Part shown: positions 51,918 to 61,611 of the stretch, piece after piece | Layout: each line of letters begins with the position of its first letter | Position numbering within the stretch: the first letter of the stretch is position 1 | DNA from: Glycomyces luteolus | GTDB taxonomy: Bacteria; Actinomycetota; Actinomycetes; Mycobacteriales; Micromonosporaceae | Direction: 5' to 3' | Assembly: GCF_027622875.1 (NCBI RefSeq) | Contig: NZ_JAPZVP010000010.1 | Location: 147,911 to 211,910 of the forward strand | DNA length: 64,000 nucleotides | Program-made: the position numbers and the translations under genes | Notes under the pieces: generated by a model | Told to the model about the DNA's origin: nothing | Databases searched by the model: none | The model's input: only the letters and a program-made list of their open reading frames with translations

Positions 51918-52868
51918 CTAGTCCTTCGCGAAGTGGTCCCAGCCCGTCGGGCCGGTCCAGCGGTGGCCGTCGACGGTGACGCCGGCGCCTTCGCTGACCG
52001 TGCCGATGCGGCGCCAGCCTTCGGGGAGGAGCACGTCGGGCGGGAAGACGGCCGCGAGCGCGTGGTCTTCGCCGCCGGTGAGGAGCCAGCCGCGGGCGTC
52101 GGCGCCGAGGGCTTCGGCGGCGTTGCGCATGGCCTCGGGAACGGGAAGGGCCGCGGTGTCGACGTCGATCGCGACGCCGGAGTCGTCGGCGATGTGTCCG
52201 ACGTCGGCGAGGAGCCCGTCGGAGACGTCGATCATGGCGCGCGCGCCCATGAGGGCGGCGTCACGTCCGGCCGGGTACGGCGGTTGCGGCCTGCGGTAGG
52301 CGCCGACGAGGGCGCCCGGGGAGCGGAAGCCGCGCGAGAGCACGTTGAGGCCTCCGGCGGCCCAGCCGATCCGGCCGGCGAGCGCGAGCACGTCCCCGGG
52401 TTTCGCGCCGGAGCGCAGAACCGGGTCGCGGCCTTCGAGGTCGCCGAGGGCGGTCACGGTGACGGTGAGGAGTTCACCGCGAGTGGTGTCGCCGCCGATG
52501 ACGGCCGCGCCGACGGCGGCGGCTTCGGCGGCGAGACCTGAGGCGAGGCCTTCGAGCCATTCGGCGGGGAGGTCCTGCGGTGCGGCGACGGCGGCGAGGA
52601 GCGCGGTGGGTCGGGCGCCCATGGCGGCGATGTCGGCGAGGTTGGCGGCGGCGGCCTTGTGGCCGACGTCGGCGGCGGAGCACCAGTCGCGGCGGAAGTG
52701 GTTGCCTTCGACGAGCATGTCGGTGCAGGCGACCACGCGCCCGTCGGGGGCGGTGACGACCGCGGCGTCGTCGCCGGGTCCGAGCACGACGGCGGGCGTG
52801 GTCGCGAAATGGCGCGTGAAGCGCTCGATGAGGCGGAACTCGCCGACCTCGGCGACGGTCTCACTCAC
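51918..52868 (-). CDS. thiL: thiamine-monophosphate kinase
   Basis: The 316-residue enzyme phosphorylates thiamine monophosphate to thiamine diphosphate. Motifs: GPGDDAAVV and CTDMLVEGNHF (metal/ATP), HKAAAANLADIAAMG, GGDTTRG, MIDVSDGL and LTGGEDH. It starts at GTG 52868 (MSETVAEVG). It diverges from the Lrp-RAM gene, as in other actinobacteria. No TPP riboswitch is visible upstream. Confidence 0.95.
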   Translation of the reverse strand: MSETVAEVGEFRLIERFTRHFATTPAVVLGPGDDAAVVTAPDGRVVACTDMLVEGNHFRRDWCSAADVGHKAAAANLADIAAMGARPTALLAAVAAPQDLPAEWLEGLASGLAAEAAAVGAAVIGGDTTRGELLTVTVTALGDLEGRDPVLRSGAKPGDVLALAGRIGWAAGGLNVLSRGFRSPGALVGAYRRPQPPYPAGRDAALMGARAMIDVSDGLLADVGHIADDSGVAIDVDTAALPVPEAMRNAAEALGADARGWLLTGGEDHALAAVFPPDVLLPEGWRRIGTVSEGAGVTVDGHRWTGPTGWDHFAKD

Positions 52869-53013
52869 GTGCGGATCATTCCTCGGGCATTTGAAGGTCG
52901 GTGGATCACTGGGTAATCTTCGCTCAACGGCGATCGCGATGCGGTCAGGCCCGCCCGTGTCGGGTTAGGCCCCACGATCCCTTTCTGCCCGTTCTCCGGA
53001 GGAGGCCTGTCAC

Positions 53014-53247
53014 ATGGTGCAGGCGTACATCTTGGTCCAGACCGAGGTCGGCATGGCCGATCACGTGGCCGAAGGCGTGTCGGCGATCGAGGGCGTGATC
53101 CGGGTCGACATCGTGACCGGTCCGTACGACGTGGTGGTGCTCACCGAGGCCGCCTCCGCCGACCATCTCCGGACGCTGGTGGTGAGTAAAGTCCAGCGGG
53201 TGCCGGGCATAACCCGCACGTTGACCTGTTCGATTCTCAACGACTGA
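53014..53247 (+). CDS. Lrp/AsnC ligand-binding (RAM) domain protein
   Basis: A 77-residue stand-alone RAM domain (MVQAYILVQTEVGMADHVAE, GPYDVVVLTEA, VPGITRTLTC) without a DNA-binding domain. Such proteins multimerise and bind amino acids. ATG 53014 has GGAGGAGG upstream. It is followed after 14 bases by a DUF3515 gene, a common arrangement near thiL. Confidence 0.92.
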   Translation: MVQAYILVQTEVGMADHVAEGVSAIEGVIRVDIVTGPYDVVVLTEAASADHLRTLVVSKVQRVPGITRTLTCSILND

Positions 53248-53261
53248 GGAGCGCGGTCCTG

Positions 53262-53813
53262 GTGGGTTCCGAGAAGAAGTCGCGGCTTCCGGCGATCGTG
53301 GCGACCGCGGTTGCGGTGCCGGTCGCGGTGGTCGCTGGCGTGCTGGTGTTCAACGCGATCGCCCCCCGGGCCGAGGATCCTGCGCCGCAGGACCTGTCGC
53401 CGGTGTCGGTCGAGGTGCCCGCACTGAGCGAGGAGGACGCGGTGATCTGCCTCGCGCTCACGGCGACCGCGCCTGAGACCGCGGGCGGCCTCCAGGCGCG
53501 CCCGGTGTCGGGCGGCGAGGGCGGCGCGAGCGCGGCCGAGGCCGTCATGGCCTACGGCGATCCGGCGGTGCTGGCGACCTGCGGGGTCGAGCCGGTCGCG
53601 GTAGAGGACACGGCGCTGGTCTACAAGCTCAACGGGGTCTGCTGGTATTCGGACGAGGCGGGCGTGGAGTGGACGACGCTCGACCGGCAGGTGCCGGTGG
53701 CCGTGAACGTGCCGGAGTCCAATGAGCAGCCGGTGGACGTGCTGAACGATCTGTCGACGGTGATCGCGGCGAAGGTACCGGCGGCCGCGGAAGCGCCGAC
53801 TGGTTGCGCGTGA
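53262..53813 (+). CDS. DUF3515-family membrane-anchored protein
   Basis: A 183-residue protein with an N-terminal TM helix (AIVATAVAVPVAVVAGVLVF) and an extracytoplasmic domain with four conserved-looking cysteines, the last at the C-terminus (TGCA). It starts at GTG 53262. It follows the RAM gene and overlaps the DNA glycosylase gene by four bases (GTGA), so the three may form an operon. Function unknown. Confidence 0.85.
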   Translation: MGSEKKSRLPAIVATAVAVPVAVVAGVLVFNAIAPRAEDPAPQDLSPVSVEVPALSEEDAVICLALTATAPETAGGLQARPVSGGEGGASAAEAVMAYGDPAVLATCGVEPVAVEDTALVYKLNGVCWYSDEAGVEWTTLDRQVPVAVNVPESNEQPVDVLNDLSTVIAAKVPAAAEAPTGCA

Positions 53814-54433
53814 CCGCAGGAGACCGTCGCTCTGCTCCGGCGCGAAGCCTCGGGGTGATCGACCGCTCGTTCTTCGAGCGCGATTCGGTGCGGGTGGCCC
53901 CGGAGCTGCTGGGCTGCACCGTGACCGCGAACGGCGTCACCGTGCGGCTGACCGAAGTCGAGGCGTACCGCGAGGACGATCCGGCCTCGCATTCCTTTCG
54001 CGGGCAGACGAAGCGGACGGCGGTCATGTTCGGCCCGCCCGGGTTCCTGTACGTCTATTTCACCTACGGGATGCATTTCTGCGCGAACCTGGTGTGCGGC
54101 CCGGACGGTTCGGGGGCGGCGGTGCTGCTGCGGGCCGGTGAGGTCATGGACGGCCTCGAGGCGGCACGCGATCGGCGCGGCGCGAAGGTCCCGGACCGGG
54201 ACCTGGCGCGCGGTCCGGCGCGGCTGGCGCAGGCGCTCGGCTGGGACCGCGAAGACGACGGCAGGGACATGATCGGCGCGGTGCGTCAAGGCGGCGGGAC
54301 GGCGGCCGTGGCGGCCGGTCCGCGGACCGGCATCACGAAGGCGGCCGACACCGCTTGGCGGTTCTGGATCCCGGGCGACCGGTTCGTGTCGCCGTACAAG
54401 CGCCACCCGAAGGCGCCGCCGCCAGTGGGCTGA
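53810..54433 (+). CDS. 3-methyladenine DNA glycosylase (MPG/AAG type)
   Basis: A 207-residue alkylpurine glycosylase. Motifs are FFERDSVRVAPELLG at the start, LTEVEAYREDDPASHSFRG (catalytic Glu), TAVMFGPPGFLYVYFTYGMH and RGPARLAQAL. It removes alkylated purines in base excision repair. GTG 53810 overlaps the previous stop codon; a TTG at 53804 is also in frame. It converges on the GH26-like gene. Confidence 0.94.
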   Translation: MTAGDRRSAPARSLGVIDRSFFERDSVRVAPELLGCTVTANGVTVRLTEVEAYREDDPASHSFRGQTKRTAVMFGPPGFLYVYFTYGMHFCANLVCGPDGSGAAVLLRAGEVMDGLEAARDRRGAKVPDRDLARGPARLAQALGWDREDDGRDMIGAVRQGGGTAAVAAGPRTGITKAADTAWRFWIPGDRFVSPYKRHPKAPPPVG

Positions 54434-54452
54434 TCTTTCCGCGGCCGTTCCC

Positions 54453-56228
54453 TTAATTCGGTGGTTCGGCGAAACCCAGATCGAGTCTCACGTTGAGATA
54501 CGGCGAGCGCATCAAGGCCCTGAAGGATTCCAGCGCCTCCGCATCCTGATCCACTTCGGAATTGCGACCCTCGGCGTTCGGGGACGAGAAGTAGACGATC
54601 GCCTTCAGCCGCGGATAGTGCGCCATCTGCTCCATCGCGGCTTCGAACACCGTCTGCTGATGGCCTGGATGCTGGTCGTCGGTGAAGACGCCCCACTCGG
54701 CGAGCATCATCGGCTTCTGCGGATGCTGCTCGGCGACCCAGTGGTAGTAACCGGGCCAGCCGAATTCGGGGTGGGTCGTGTCCAGCAGCTCCCCGAAGTC
54801 GAACCGGCCGTCGTCCTTGAGGGCCTGGCCGTAGCCCGACAGCCCGATCCAGTCGACCACGTCGTCGCCGGGGTACAGCTCCTCGTGCCACGGCATCTCG
54901 ACCCACTTGAGATAGCCCATGTAGTTCATGACCGACACCAGGTTGTCCACGCCGTTCGCGCGCAGGCGTTCGATGACGTAGCGGTACATGGCCGGGTAGT
55001 CGGAGGCCTCCATGCCCGAGCCGGGCTGCTGCACGACGTCGTTCTCGGGTTCATGGTGGACGGTGAAGAAGAACGGCTTGTCGAAGTTCGCATTGATGTG
55101 CGCGGCGAGCCGGTCGAGGTAGGCGTCCACCTCCGGGTCGCCTTCGGCGATCTCGGCCCACTTCGCCATCTGCGGCTTCCAGTTGATGAACAGGGTCCGC
55201 GGGTGCTCCGGATCCTCGGTCAGCCCGATCTGCTCGCTGGTCGGGAACAGCCGTTCGTCGGCTCGCTCATACGCGTGGTAGATCTGCTGCGTTCGCTCTA
55301 CTGTGGCCTCGAAATCGAGGAAGGCGTCTTCCTTGTCCAGCGAGGTCTTCCCCCCGGCCGCGGCGCCGATCAGGGCCCCGCACTCGGGCACGAGCTTTTC
55401 GTCCGTGGAGCATTCGGACAGCGTGTCCTCGGCCTGGCCGGACTCCGGCCGCAGCGGCGGGCCGGAGGCGGGCGGGGTCGGCGACTGGCCGGCGCTGGGA
55501 TACGGCGGGAGCGTCGGGCCGGAAGGCGCGTCCGGTGAGGGCGTGGTCGGGTCCGGACTCGGCGACACCGGGCTCACCGGCGGCACCTGCGAGATGGTGC
55601 GCAGGCTCGGTCCGGCGCCGAATGCGGTGCCCGCGAGCTCGAGGTACGCATCGCGGTCAGGGGAGGTCACCGCGAATCCGTAGCGGCCGGGCGCGTCGAT
55701 CGCGCCCGTCACGTCGAAGACGACCTCTGTCGCGCCGGCGTCGACCTCAACCGCGTCCCACACGGTCCCGTACGGCGGAGCGGTGGCGGCCGTCAGCGAG
55801 CACAGGCAGCTCACCGGGTGGACGGAGACGACCTCGACGGTCATCCCCTCGCCATCGGGCGGGACGACGACGGGCAGGCGCAGCTCAGCCGTGTGATCGG
55901 GCCGGAGCGTGGCCTCGTCGACGAAGAACTGGAGGTGCGCGACGGCGATGCCGAGGTCGGCGGAGAAGCCGACGGGCAGCACCGAGGGCGACTGGGGCGC
56001 CGGGTTCGCGAACTCGGTGGCCGTGAAGGAGGCCGCGAGCGGCTCGTGGTCGAAGGTGCCGTTCCCGTCCTGCCAGGCCTCGCCGACGGTGTCGCCGAGG
56101 CGGTCCCCGCCCGCGCCGACCCCGTAGCCGATCACGAAGCCCGCCAACAGGAGCGGGAGCACCGCCAGGGCGGTCACGATGCCGCGGCCCGCCCGCAGGC
56201 TCTGGCGCGTGTCAGTGTCGCCCATCAT
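54453..56228 (-). CDS. membrane-anchored GH26-like glycoside hydrolase
   Basis: A 591-residue protein. An N-terminal TM helix (VTALAVLPLLLAGFVIGYGV) anchors an extracytoplasmic beta-sandwich-like region (about 60-205), a Pro/Ser/Thr linker (about 210-262) and a C-terminal TIM-barrel hydrolase. The proposed acid/base is Glu393 (VHHEPEND) and the nucleophile Glu511 (MLAEWGVF), in the style of GH26/clan GH-A enzymes. It lies head to head with the exopolysaccharide operon, so it may trim or process that polymer rather than plant mannan. Family assignment is moderately certain. Confidence 0.75.
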   Translation of the reverse strand: MMGDTDTRQSLRAGRGIVTALAVLPLLLAGFVIGYGVGAGGDRLGDTVGEAWQDGNGTFDHEPLAASFTATEFANPAPQSPSVLPVGFSADLGIAVAHLQFFVDEATLRPDHTAELRLPVVVPPDGEGMTVEVVSVHPVSCLCSLTAATAPPYGTVWDAVEVDAGATEVVFDVTGAIDAPGRYGFAVTSPDRDAYLELAGTAFGAGPSLRTISQVPPVSPVSPSPDPTTPSPDAPSGPTLPPYPSAGQSPTPPASGPPLRPESGQAEDTLSECSTDEKLVPECGALIGAAAGGKTSLDKEDAFLDFEATVERTQQIYHAYERADERLFPTSEQIGLTEDPEHPRTLFINWKPQMAKWAEIAEGDPEVDAYLDRLAAHINANFDKPFFFTVHHEPENDVVQQPGSGMEASDYPAMYRYVIERLRANGVDNLVSVMNYMGYLKWVEMPWHEELYPGDDVVDWIGLSGYGQALKDDGRFDFGELLDTTHPEFGWPGYYHWVAEQHPQKPMMLAEWGVFTDDQHPGHQQTVFEAAMEQMAHYPRLKAIVYFSSPNAEGRNSEVDQDAEALESFRALMRSPYLNVRLDLGFAEPPN

Positions 56229-56421
56229 TCACCCTCTTTCATCCAATGTGATCTTCGACGAATCGCCACAATCCTCCATATTAGCGACCGTAATGGTTTT
56301 TACTCGCTTCCTCCCGCAAACGCAACCTCCGCCGCGGCGCGGGCGCGCGTCGCGCCCGTCACCTCAAGGTCGCGTCGCTCGTTACTCAACCGAGATACCG
56401 AGAACGAGAAAGGCCTTCGCG

Positions 56422-58113
56422 TTGAGGACCCCTGCCGCCCGCACGCTCGCCGATTACGGCGTCATCGTCCGCCGTTCCTGGTGGCTCATCATCGGAACGG
56501 TGGCCGCGGCGCTGGCCGGCGGATTCGCCTACACCTCGCTGAGCGAGGAAGTCTACGAGTCCACCTCCTCGATCCTGGTACTGCCCACCGCGAGCGACAC
56601 CGCCGTCGCGGGCGCCCGCACCGCCGGGCAGGTCAACCTCGACACCGAAGCCCAGCTCGTCAAGTCCACCGAGGTCGCCGCCGCCGCCGCCGAAGCGCTC
56701 GGCTCGGACGACCCCGACGGCCTCGTCTCGCGCGTGTCGGTCACCGTGCCGCCCAACACCGCCGTGCTCGAGATCGCCTACCGCGCCGGAGATCCCAAGG
56801 CCGCTCAGGCCGGGGCCATCGCGTTCAGTGAGGCCTATCTCGAGCACCGCCGCTCCGGGGCCACCGCATCGGTCGACAGCGCCATCGCCGGCGCCACCGC
56901 CGCGCTCAAGGGGGTCAAGGCCGATATCGCCGCCGCCGAGGACGAGCTGTCCCAGATGTACTCCGGCGAGAACGGCCGGTCCGCGATCGAATCCGAACTC
57001 GACGGGCTGCGGCAGGACGCCGAGGAGTTGGAGGCCCAGATCGCCGAACTCGACGCCCAGCTGGGCGCGATCTCCCCCGGCCGGGTCATCAACCAGGCCT
57101 CCGTGCCCGGAACCCCGGTCAGCCCGAACGCGATGTTCAACCTCGCCGCCGCGCTCGGCCTCGGCCTGCCGCTCGGCCTCATCCTCGCCTGGGCCCGTCA
57201 CCGCCTGGCCCGCAAGGTCGCCTACCCGACCGACCTGGTCGAACGGTGCGAACTCGACGTGCTGGCCTCCGTGCCCCCGGCCGTGAAGTTCCAGCGCCGC
57301 GAGGTCTTCGGGGCCTACAGCCCCGGCGGCCGGGTCTTCTCCCAGCTTCGCAACGTGGTCGCCTCCCAGTTGACGCACCACCAGCGCGTCATCGTCGTCG
57401 CCGGCGTGGCCCCCGGGCCCGCCGCGAGCGTCGTCGCCGCGAACCTCGCCACCGCGATGGCCCGTGCGGGCGATCGCGTCACCGCCGTCGCCGCCAACCC
57501 GAGCACCACCGTGGGCCTGCCGGAGCTGTTCGGCACGGACTCGGTACCGGGTCTCGCGGACGTCTGGTCCGGCCGGGTCGACCTCGGCGTGGCCACGCAC
57601 GCCGCGCCGAGGCAGCCGAGCCTCAGCGTGATCGGCCCCGGCGCCGCCGCCCGGGCCGCCGGCCCCACCAGCGAAGCGGCCGCCGAGACCTTCTCGAAGC
57701 TCGCCGAAGCCGGGCGGTTCGTGGTCGTCGACGCCCCGCCGCTGTCGTGCAGCGCGGACGCGCAGCTGCTCGCCGGGCACGCGGACGCGGTGATCCTCGC
57801 CGTCCAGTCCGGGCGCGACGCGATCGGCGAGACCGCCGCCGCCGCGCTGGCGATGCGGCAGATCGACACGCCGCTGCTCGGCGCGGTCCTGCTGCCGAGC
57901 GGGCTCGGGCCGATGAACACGGTCCCGCTGCCGACCGCGCGGCGGGAGGCTCCGGCGCCGGGCGAGGTCTCCCAGGACGAGACGCCCACGGACTCGCTCG
58001 AGCCCGTCGAGGACGGGGCGGTCGAGCGGAAGGCGCTGATGAACTCGCAGGAGGCTACGACGCAGGTGATGCCGGTCGTGCCCGCTGCGTTCCCTTCAGC
58101 TGAGTCGCGATGA
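56422..58113 (+). CDS. Wzz-type chain-length protein with degenerate BY-kinase domain
   Basis: About 563 residues. Two TM helices (SWWLIIGTVAAALAGGFAYT near the start; ALGLGLPLGLILAW about 240) flank an extracytoplasmic coiled-coil region typical of chain-length regulators. The C-terminal part resembles a bacterial tyrosine kinase, but the Walker A loop is APGPAASV without Lys and the Walker A' motif lacks its Asp pair; only a Walker B-like VVVDAPP remains. There is no Tyr cluster at the end. TTG 56422 has GAGAAAGG upstream; the longer frame to 56179 lacks a start signal. First gene of the exopolysaccharide operon; its stop overlaps the next start. Confidence 0.85.
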   Translation: MRTPAARTLADYGVIVRRSWWLIIGTVAAALAGGFAYTSLSEEVYESTSSILVLPTASDTAVAGARTAGQVNLDTEAQLVKSTEVAAAAAEALGSDDPDGLVSRVSVTVPPNTAVLEIAYRAGDPKAAQAGAIAFSEAYLEHRRSGATASVDSAIAGATAALKGVKADIAAAEDELSQMYSGENGRSAIESELDGLRQDAEELEAQIAELDAQLGAISPGRVINQASVPGTPVSPNAMFNLAAALGLGLPLGLILAWARHRLARKVAYPTDLVERCELDVLASVPPAVKFQRREVFGAYSPGGRVFSQLRNVVASQLTHHQRVIVVAGVAPGPAASVVAANLATAMARAGDRVTAVAANPSTTVGLPELFGTDSVPGLADVWSGRVDLGVATHAAPRQPSLSVIGPGAAARAAGPTSEAAAETFSKLAEAGRFVVVDAPPLSCSADAQLLAGHADAVILAVQSGRDAIGETAAAALAMRQIDTPLLGAVLLPSGLGPMNTVPLPTARREAPAPGEVSQDETPTDSLEPVEDGAVERKALMNSQEATTQVMPVVPAAFPSAESR

Positions 58114-59498
58114 CGCTCCTCGCGGCCGCCCGCTCCGCCGGGCGCGGCCGGATCGACCCGGAAGCGCGCGGCGCGGGCGAAGGCGCCTCGCTCACCTGGC
58201 TGCTCGCGGGCTTCCCGCTGTGGTGGGCGCTCGGCATGGGGGTCCTCGTGATCCCGTTCGTCGCCGCCGTCGCAGCGGTGAAACTGGTGCGCCGCAGGTC
58301 GATCAGTGTCCCGCCCGCGTTCGGCTGGTGGCTGCTGTTCCTGCTCGCGGTCACCCTGAGCCTCGCGAACCTCGGCTTCGACCCGCCGGGCACCGTGCGC
58401 GAGACCTGGTTCTCGAGCCTGCCCGGAGCGACCTTCCGGTTCGGCTTCTACTGCTGCTGCACGCTCATCGCCCTGTGGGCGTTCAACCTCCTGGTGGAGG
58501 GAAAGCTCGAGCGGGACACGCTGATCCGCCTGCTCGCGTGGCTGTTCGCGGTCACCGTGGCGGGCGGGTTCCTCGGGACCTTCCTCGGCTCCTTCGAGTA
58601 CACGTCCCCGGTCGAGGCGCTGCTGCCGAAGGCCGTGGCGAAGGACGGGTTCGTCCAGTCGCTCGTGCACCCGGCGGCCGCGCAGACCATGGACTTCCTC
58701 GGCTACGAGACGCCGCGCCCGGCCGCGCCCTGGGGCTATACCAACACGTGGGGCAACAACTTCGCGATCACCGCGGTCTGGTTCGTCGTCGCGGCGTTCT
58801 GCACCCCGCTGAGGACGAAGTGGCGGGTCGCGGCGTTCGTGCTGCTGGTCGCCTCGCTCGTGCCCGCCGTGTACTCGATGAACCGCGGCCTGTGGCTGGG
58901 CCTCGCCGCGATCGCGGTGTTCGCGGCGCTCCGGCTGCTCGTCTCCGGGCGGCCCGGCGGGATGCTCGCGCTCGGCGGCGCCGGTTGCGCCGCGGTGCTG
59001 CTGGTGGTCTTGACGCCATTGGGGACGGTGGTGCAGACCCGGCTCGACAACGGGCACTCCGACGAGGGCCGCGCGTTCTCCTCGGAACGCGCCGCCGAGC
59101 TCGTCATCGAGCACTCCCCCGTGATCGGCTTCGGGTCGACGCGGAAGACCCTCGGCTCGGGCGAGTCGATCGCCGTCGGCCCCACCCCCGAGTGCCCCCG
59201 CTGCGGCGGGCGCACGCTCGGCGGGAACGGCCAGCTCTGGCAGGTCATGTTCGCCCACGGCATCCTCGGGACGGTCACGTACCTCGGGTTCGCGCTCGCG
59301 GTCCTGTGGCGGTTCCGCCACGACCACACCGCGGTCGGCGTCGGGGGGAGCGCCGTCGTCGGCTTCTCGCTGATCACGATGTTCTACTACAACGCCCTCG
59401 TCACGCCCCTCCTGTTCACCCTGCTCAGCTACGTCCTCCTCGCCGCGGGCCGCCTGCCCGAGGTGTCACACCACGGCCCAGAGACGGAGAACCGATGA
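58110..59498 (+). CDS. polysaccharide polymerase/O-antigen ligase-like membrane protein
   Basis: A 462-residue protein with roughly ten hydrophobic segments and a larger loop between late helices (about 305-375) carrying RAAELVIEHSPVIGFGSTRK, the Wzy/WaaL layout. It would polymerise or ligate repeat units on the outer face. ATG 58110 overlaps the stop codon of the chain-length gene (ATGA) and its own stop overlaps the next gene, indicating one operon. Confidence 0.85.
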   Translation: MTLLAAARSAGRGRIDPEARGAGEGASLTWLLAGFPLWWALGMGVLVIPFVAAVAAVKLVRRRSISVPPAFGWWLLFLLAVTLSLANLGFDPPGTVRETWFSSLPGATFRFGFYCCCTLIALWAFNLLVEGKLERDTLIRLLAWLFAVTVAGGFLGTFLGSFEYTSPVEALLPKAVAKDGFVQSLVHPAAAQTMDFLGYETPRPAAPWGYTNTWGNNFAITAVWFVVAAFCTPLRTKWRVAAFVLLVASLVPAVYSMNRGLWLGLAAIAVFAALRLLVSGRPGGMLALGGAGCAAVLLVVLTPLGTVVQTRLDNGHSDEGRAFSSERAAELVIEHSPVIGFGSTRKTLGSGESIAVGPTPECPRCGGRTLGGNGQLWQVMFAHGILGTVTYLGFALAVLWRFRHDHTAVGVGGSAVVGFSLITMFYYNALVTPLLFTLLSYVLLAAGRLPEVSHHGPETENR

Positions 59499-60730
59499 GC
59501 CGAGCCTTGAAGACCAGCGACGACCTGCGACGGCGCGCCACGTATCTCACGGAGGTGCTCGATCAGCTGTATCCCGGTGCGGCGCATGGCGACGCGCCGC
59601 GGCCGTACATCGTGGTGCCGGGTCGCCGCAAGCCGCGCGTGCTCATCCCGGCCGCCGACCGGAAGGTCGCCGCGGCCGCGCTCCACCGCTACGCCCGGCC
59701 CGCCGCGCGCGGCGCGCGCCTCAAGCGCGACGCCGCCGTGTGGGCGCTGCGCCTCGGCCTCGACCGGATGCTGCTGCCGCACCGGATCAAGGTCGGCGGC
59801 GCCGAAGGCATCGACGACCACCTCGCGGCCGTGCTCGGCCACGAAGTGCACTTGAGTATCCACATCGGACCGGCACGGGCGAACCGCAAGCCGGTGCTGC
59901 AGATCCTCGACGGGGACGCGGCCACGGTGGCGTTCGCCAAACTCGGCGTCAACCCGCTCACCCGCGAGCTGGTGGCGGCCGAGGCGAACGCCACGAGGCG
60001 ACTCAGCGAGTTCTGCGACCTCAAGCTGCTGCGCGTGCCGCGGCTCCTGCACGCCGGGAACTGGAACGGGCACACCTTGATGGTGGCCTCTGCGCTCCCG
60101 TCCTGGGACGCCCCGGCCGACCTCGGGACCAACCGCCGCGTCGCCGCCATGCGCGAGCTCGCCGACGCCTGCGGCACCGTGCGCTCCCCGCTCGGCGAAT
60201 CCGATTACGCCGCACGGCTGCGCACGCGTCTCAAGGACCTCACCGCCCACGGCGAGACGGACGCCGACACCCTCCAGACCGCGGGCGAGACCCTGCTCGA
60301 CCGGTACGCGGGCACCGAGCTGACCTTCGGCGCGTGGCACGGCGACTGGTCGCCGTGGAACACCCGCGAGACCGAGTCCCTGGTGTACCTGTGGGACCTC
60401 GAGCGCTTCGAGACCGGCGTCCCCTACGGGTTCGACGCCGCGCACTACCGGCTCCAGGACCACATCGTCACGCGCGGGGCCGACCCGACCACGGCCGTGC
60501 TCGGCCTCGTCGCCGACGCCCCGGCCGTCCTGGCGCCCATGGGGATCGCGCCCGGCGAAGCCGAGCCGACCGCGCTGCTGTACCTCGTGGACCTCGCCGC
60601 CCGCTACATGGGCGACCAGGCCGAACGCGCGGGCGCGGCGCTCGGCGCCCTCGGCCGCTGGCTCCTGCCGACGCTGCTGCGCCACATCGCCCGCCAGCGC
60701 ACCAATTCTGAAGCAGGGGGGCAGTCGTGA
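59495..60730 (+). CDS. APH-like phosphotransferase in the exopolysaccharide operon
   Basis: A 411-residue protein. The C-terminal half has a Brenner loop HGDWSPWN and the metal motif WDLERF, a kinase fold related to aminoglycoside or choline kinases. The N-terminal 150 residues are unassigned (RPYIVVPGRRKPRVLIPAAD). It may phosphorylate a sugar or polymer intermediate. ATG 59495 overlaps the polymerase stop codon and has GGAGA upstream; its stop overlaps the sulfotransferase GTG. Confidence 0.8.
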   Translation: MSRALKTSDDLRRRATYLTEVLDQLYPGAAHGDAPRPYIVVPGRRKPRVLIPAADRKVAAAALHRYARPAARGARLKRDAAVWALRLGLDRMLLPHRIKVGGAEGIDDHLAAVLGHEVHLSIHIGPARANRKPVLQILDGDAATVAFAKLGVNPLTRELVAAEANATRRLSEFCDLKLLRVPRLLHAGNWNGHTLMVASALPSWDAPADLGTNRRVAAMRELADACGTVRSPLGESDYAARLRTRLKDLTAHGETDADTLQTAGETLLDRYAGTELTFGAWHGDWSPWNTRETESLVYLWDLERFETGVPYGFDAAHYRLQDHIVTRGADPTTAVLGLVADAPAVLAPMGIAPGEAEPTALLYLVDLAARYMGDQAERAGAALGALGRWLLPTLLRHIARQRTNSEAGGQS

Positions 60731-61611
60731 CCCAGCGGACGCTCCGGGAACGCTTCCCGAGCCAGTTGAAGGCCGTCGTCGGGCACTCGTCCCGCACGTT
60801 CGGGCGCCTGACGGCCTCGTCCCGGATCCTGCCGGGGCTGCTGATCTGCGGCGGCCAGCGCTGCGGCACCACGTCGCTGTACCGGGCGCTGGCCCAGCAT
60901 CCGGCGATCTTGAAGCCGGTGTTCCACAAGGGCGTGCACTACTTCGACACGGGCTACGACAAGGGCATGGCCTGGTACCGGGGGCATTTCCCGACGCAGG
61001 CGGCGGCGCGGCGGATCGCCGACCACACCGGCCTCGCGCCGATCGGCTTCGAGTCGAGCCCGTACTACCTGTACCACCCGCTGGCGGCGGCGCGCTTCGC
61101 GCGGGACCTGCCGGGGGTCAAGGTGATCGTGCTGGTGCGCGACCCGGTGGAGCGGGCGTGGTCGCACCACGCGCACGAGGTGGCGCGCGGATTCGAGCCG
61201 ATCGCGGACTTCGAGGAGGCTATTGCGGCCGAGGAGACGCGGCTCGACGGCGTGGAGGAGCGGCTGCGGGCCGATCCTTCGCTCTACAGCTTCGACCACC
61301 AGCACCACGCGTACACGGCGCGGGGGCGGTACACGGACTACCTCGAGCCGCTCGCGGAGCAGGTGGGCCGGGACCGGGTGCTGGTGATCGACTCCGGGGA
61401 GTTCTTCTCCAGACCGGAGGACGCCTTCGAGCGGGTGCTGCGGTTCCTGGGCCTGCCCTGGGTCACCGAGTTCGCCTTCGCGCGGCACAACGCGCGCGGG
61501 CGTCCCTCCCCGATGTCCGCGGCGCTGCGGGAGCAGTTGACGGCGCATTACGGGCCTTACGACGAGCGGCTCGCGGACTGGCTCGGGAGCGTGCCGAGTT
61601 GGCGGCGGTAG
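60727..61611 (+). CDS. PAPS-dependent sulfotransferase
   Basis: The 294-residue protein has the 5'-phosphosulfate loop GGQRCGTTSLY (about 42-52) and the 3'-phosphate motif VLVRDPVERAWSHH. It is related to carbohydrate (heparan-type) sulfotransferases. It probably sulfates the exopolysaccharide. GTG 60727 overlaps the previous stop. Its last 13 bases overlap the flippase start. Confidence 0.9.
   Translation: MTQRTLRERFPSQLKAVVGHSSRTFGRLTASSRILPGLLICGGQRCGTTSLYRALAQHPAILKPVFHKGVHYFDTGYDKGMAWYRGHFPTQAAARRIADHTGLAPIGFESSPYYLYHPLAAARFARDLPGVKVIVLVRDPVERAWSHHAHEVARGFEPIADFEEAIAAEETRLDGVEERLRADPSLYSFDHQHHAYTARGRYTDYLEPLAEQVGRDRVLVIDSGEFFSRPEDAFERVLRFLGLPWVTEFAFARHNARGRPSPMSAALREQLTAHYGPYDERLADWLGSVPSWRR

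Noticed and set aside
56179..56421. Longer start for the chain-length protein
   Set aside because: The added 81 codons lack similarity and start signals; TTG 56422 has a clear Shine-Dalgarno.
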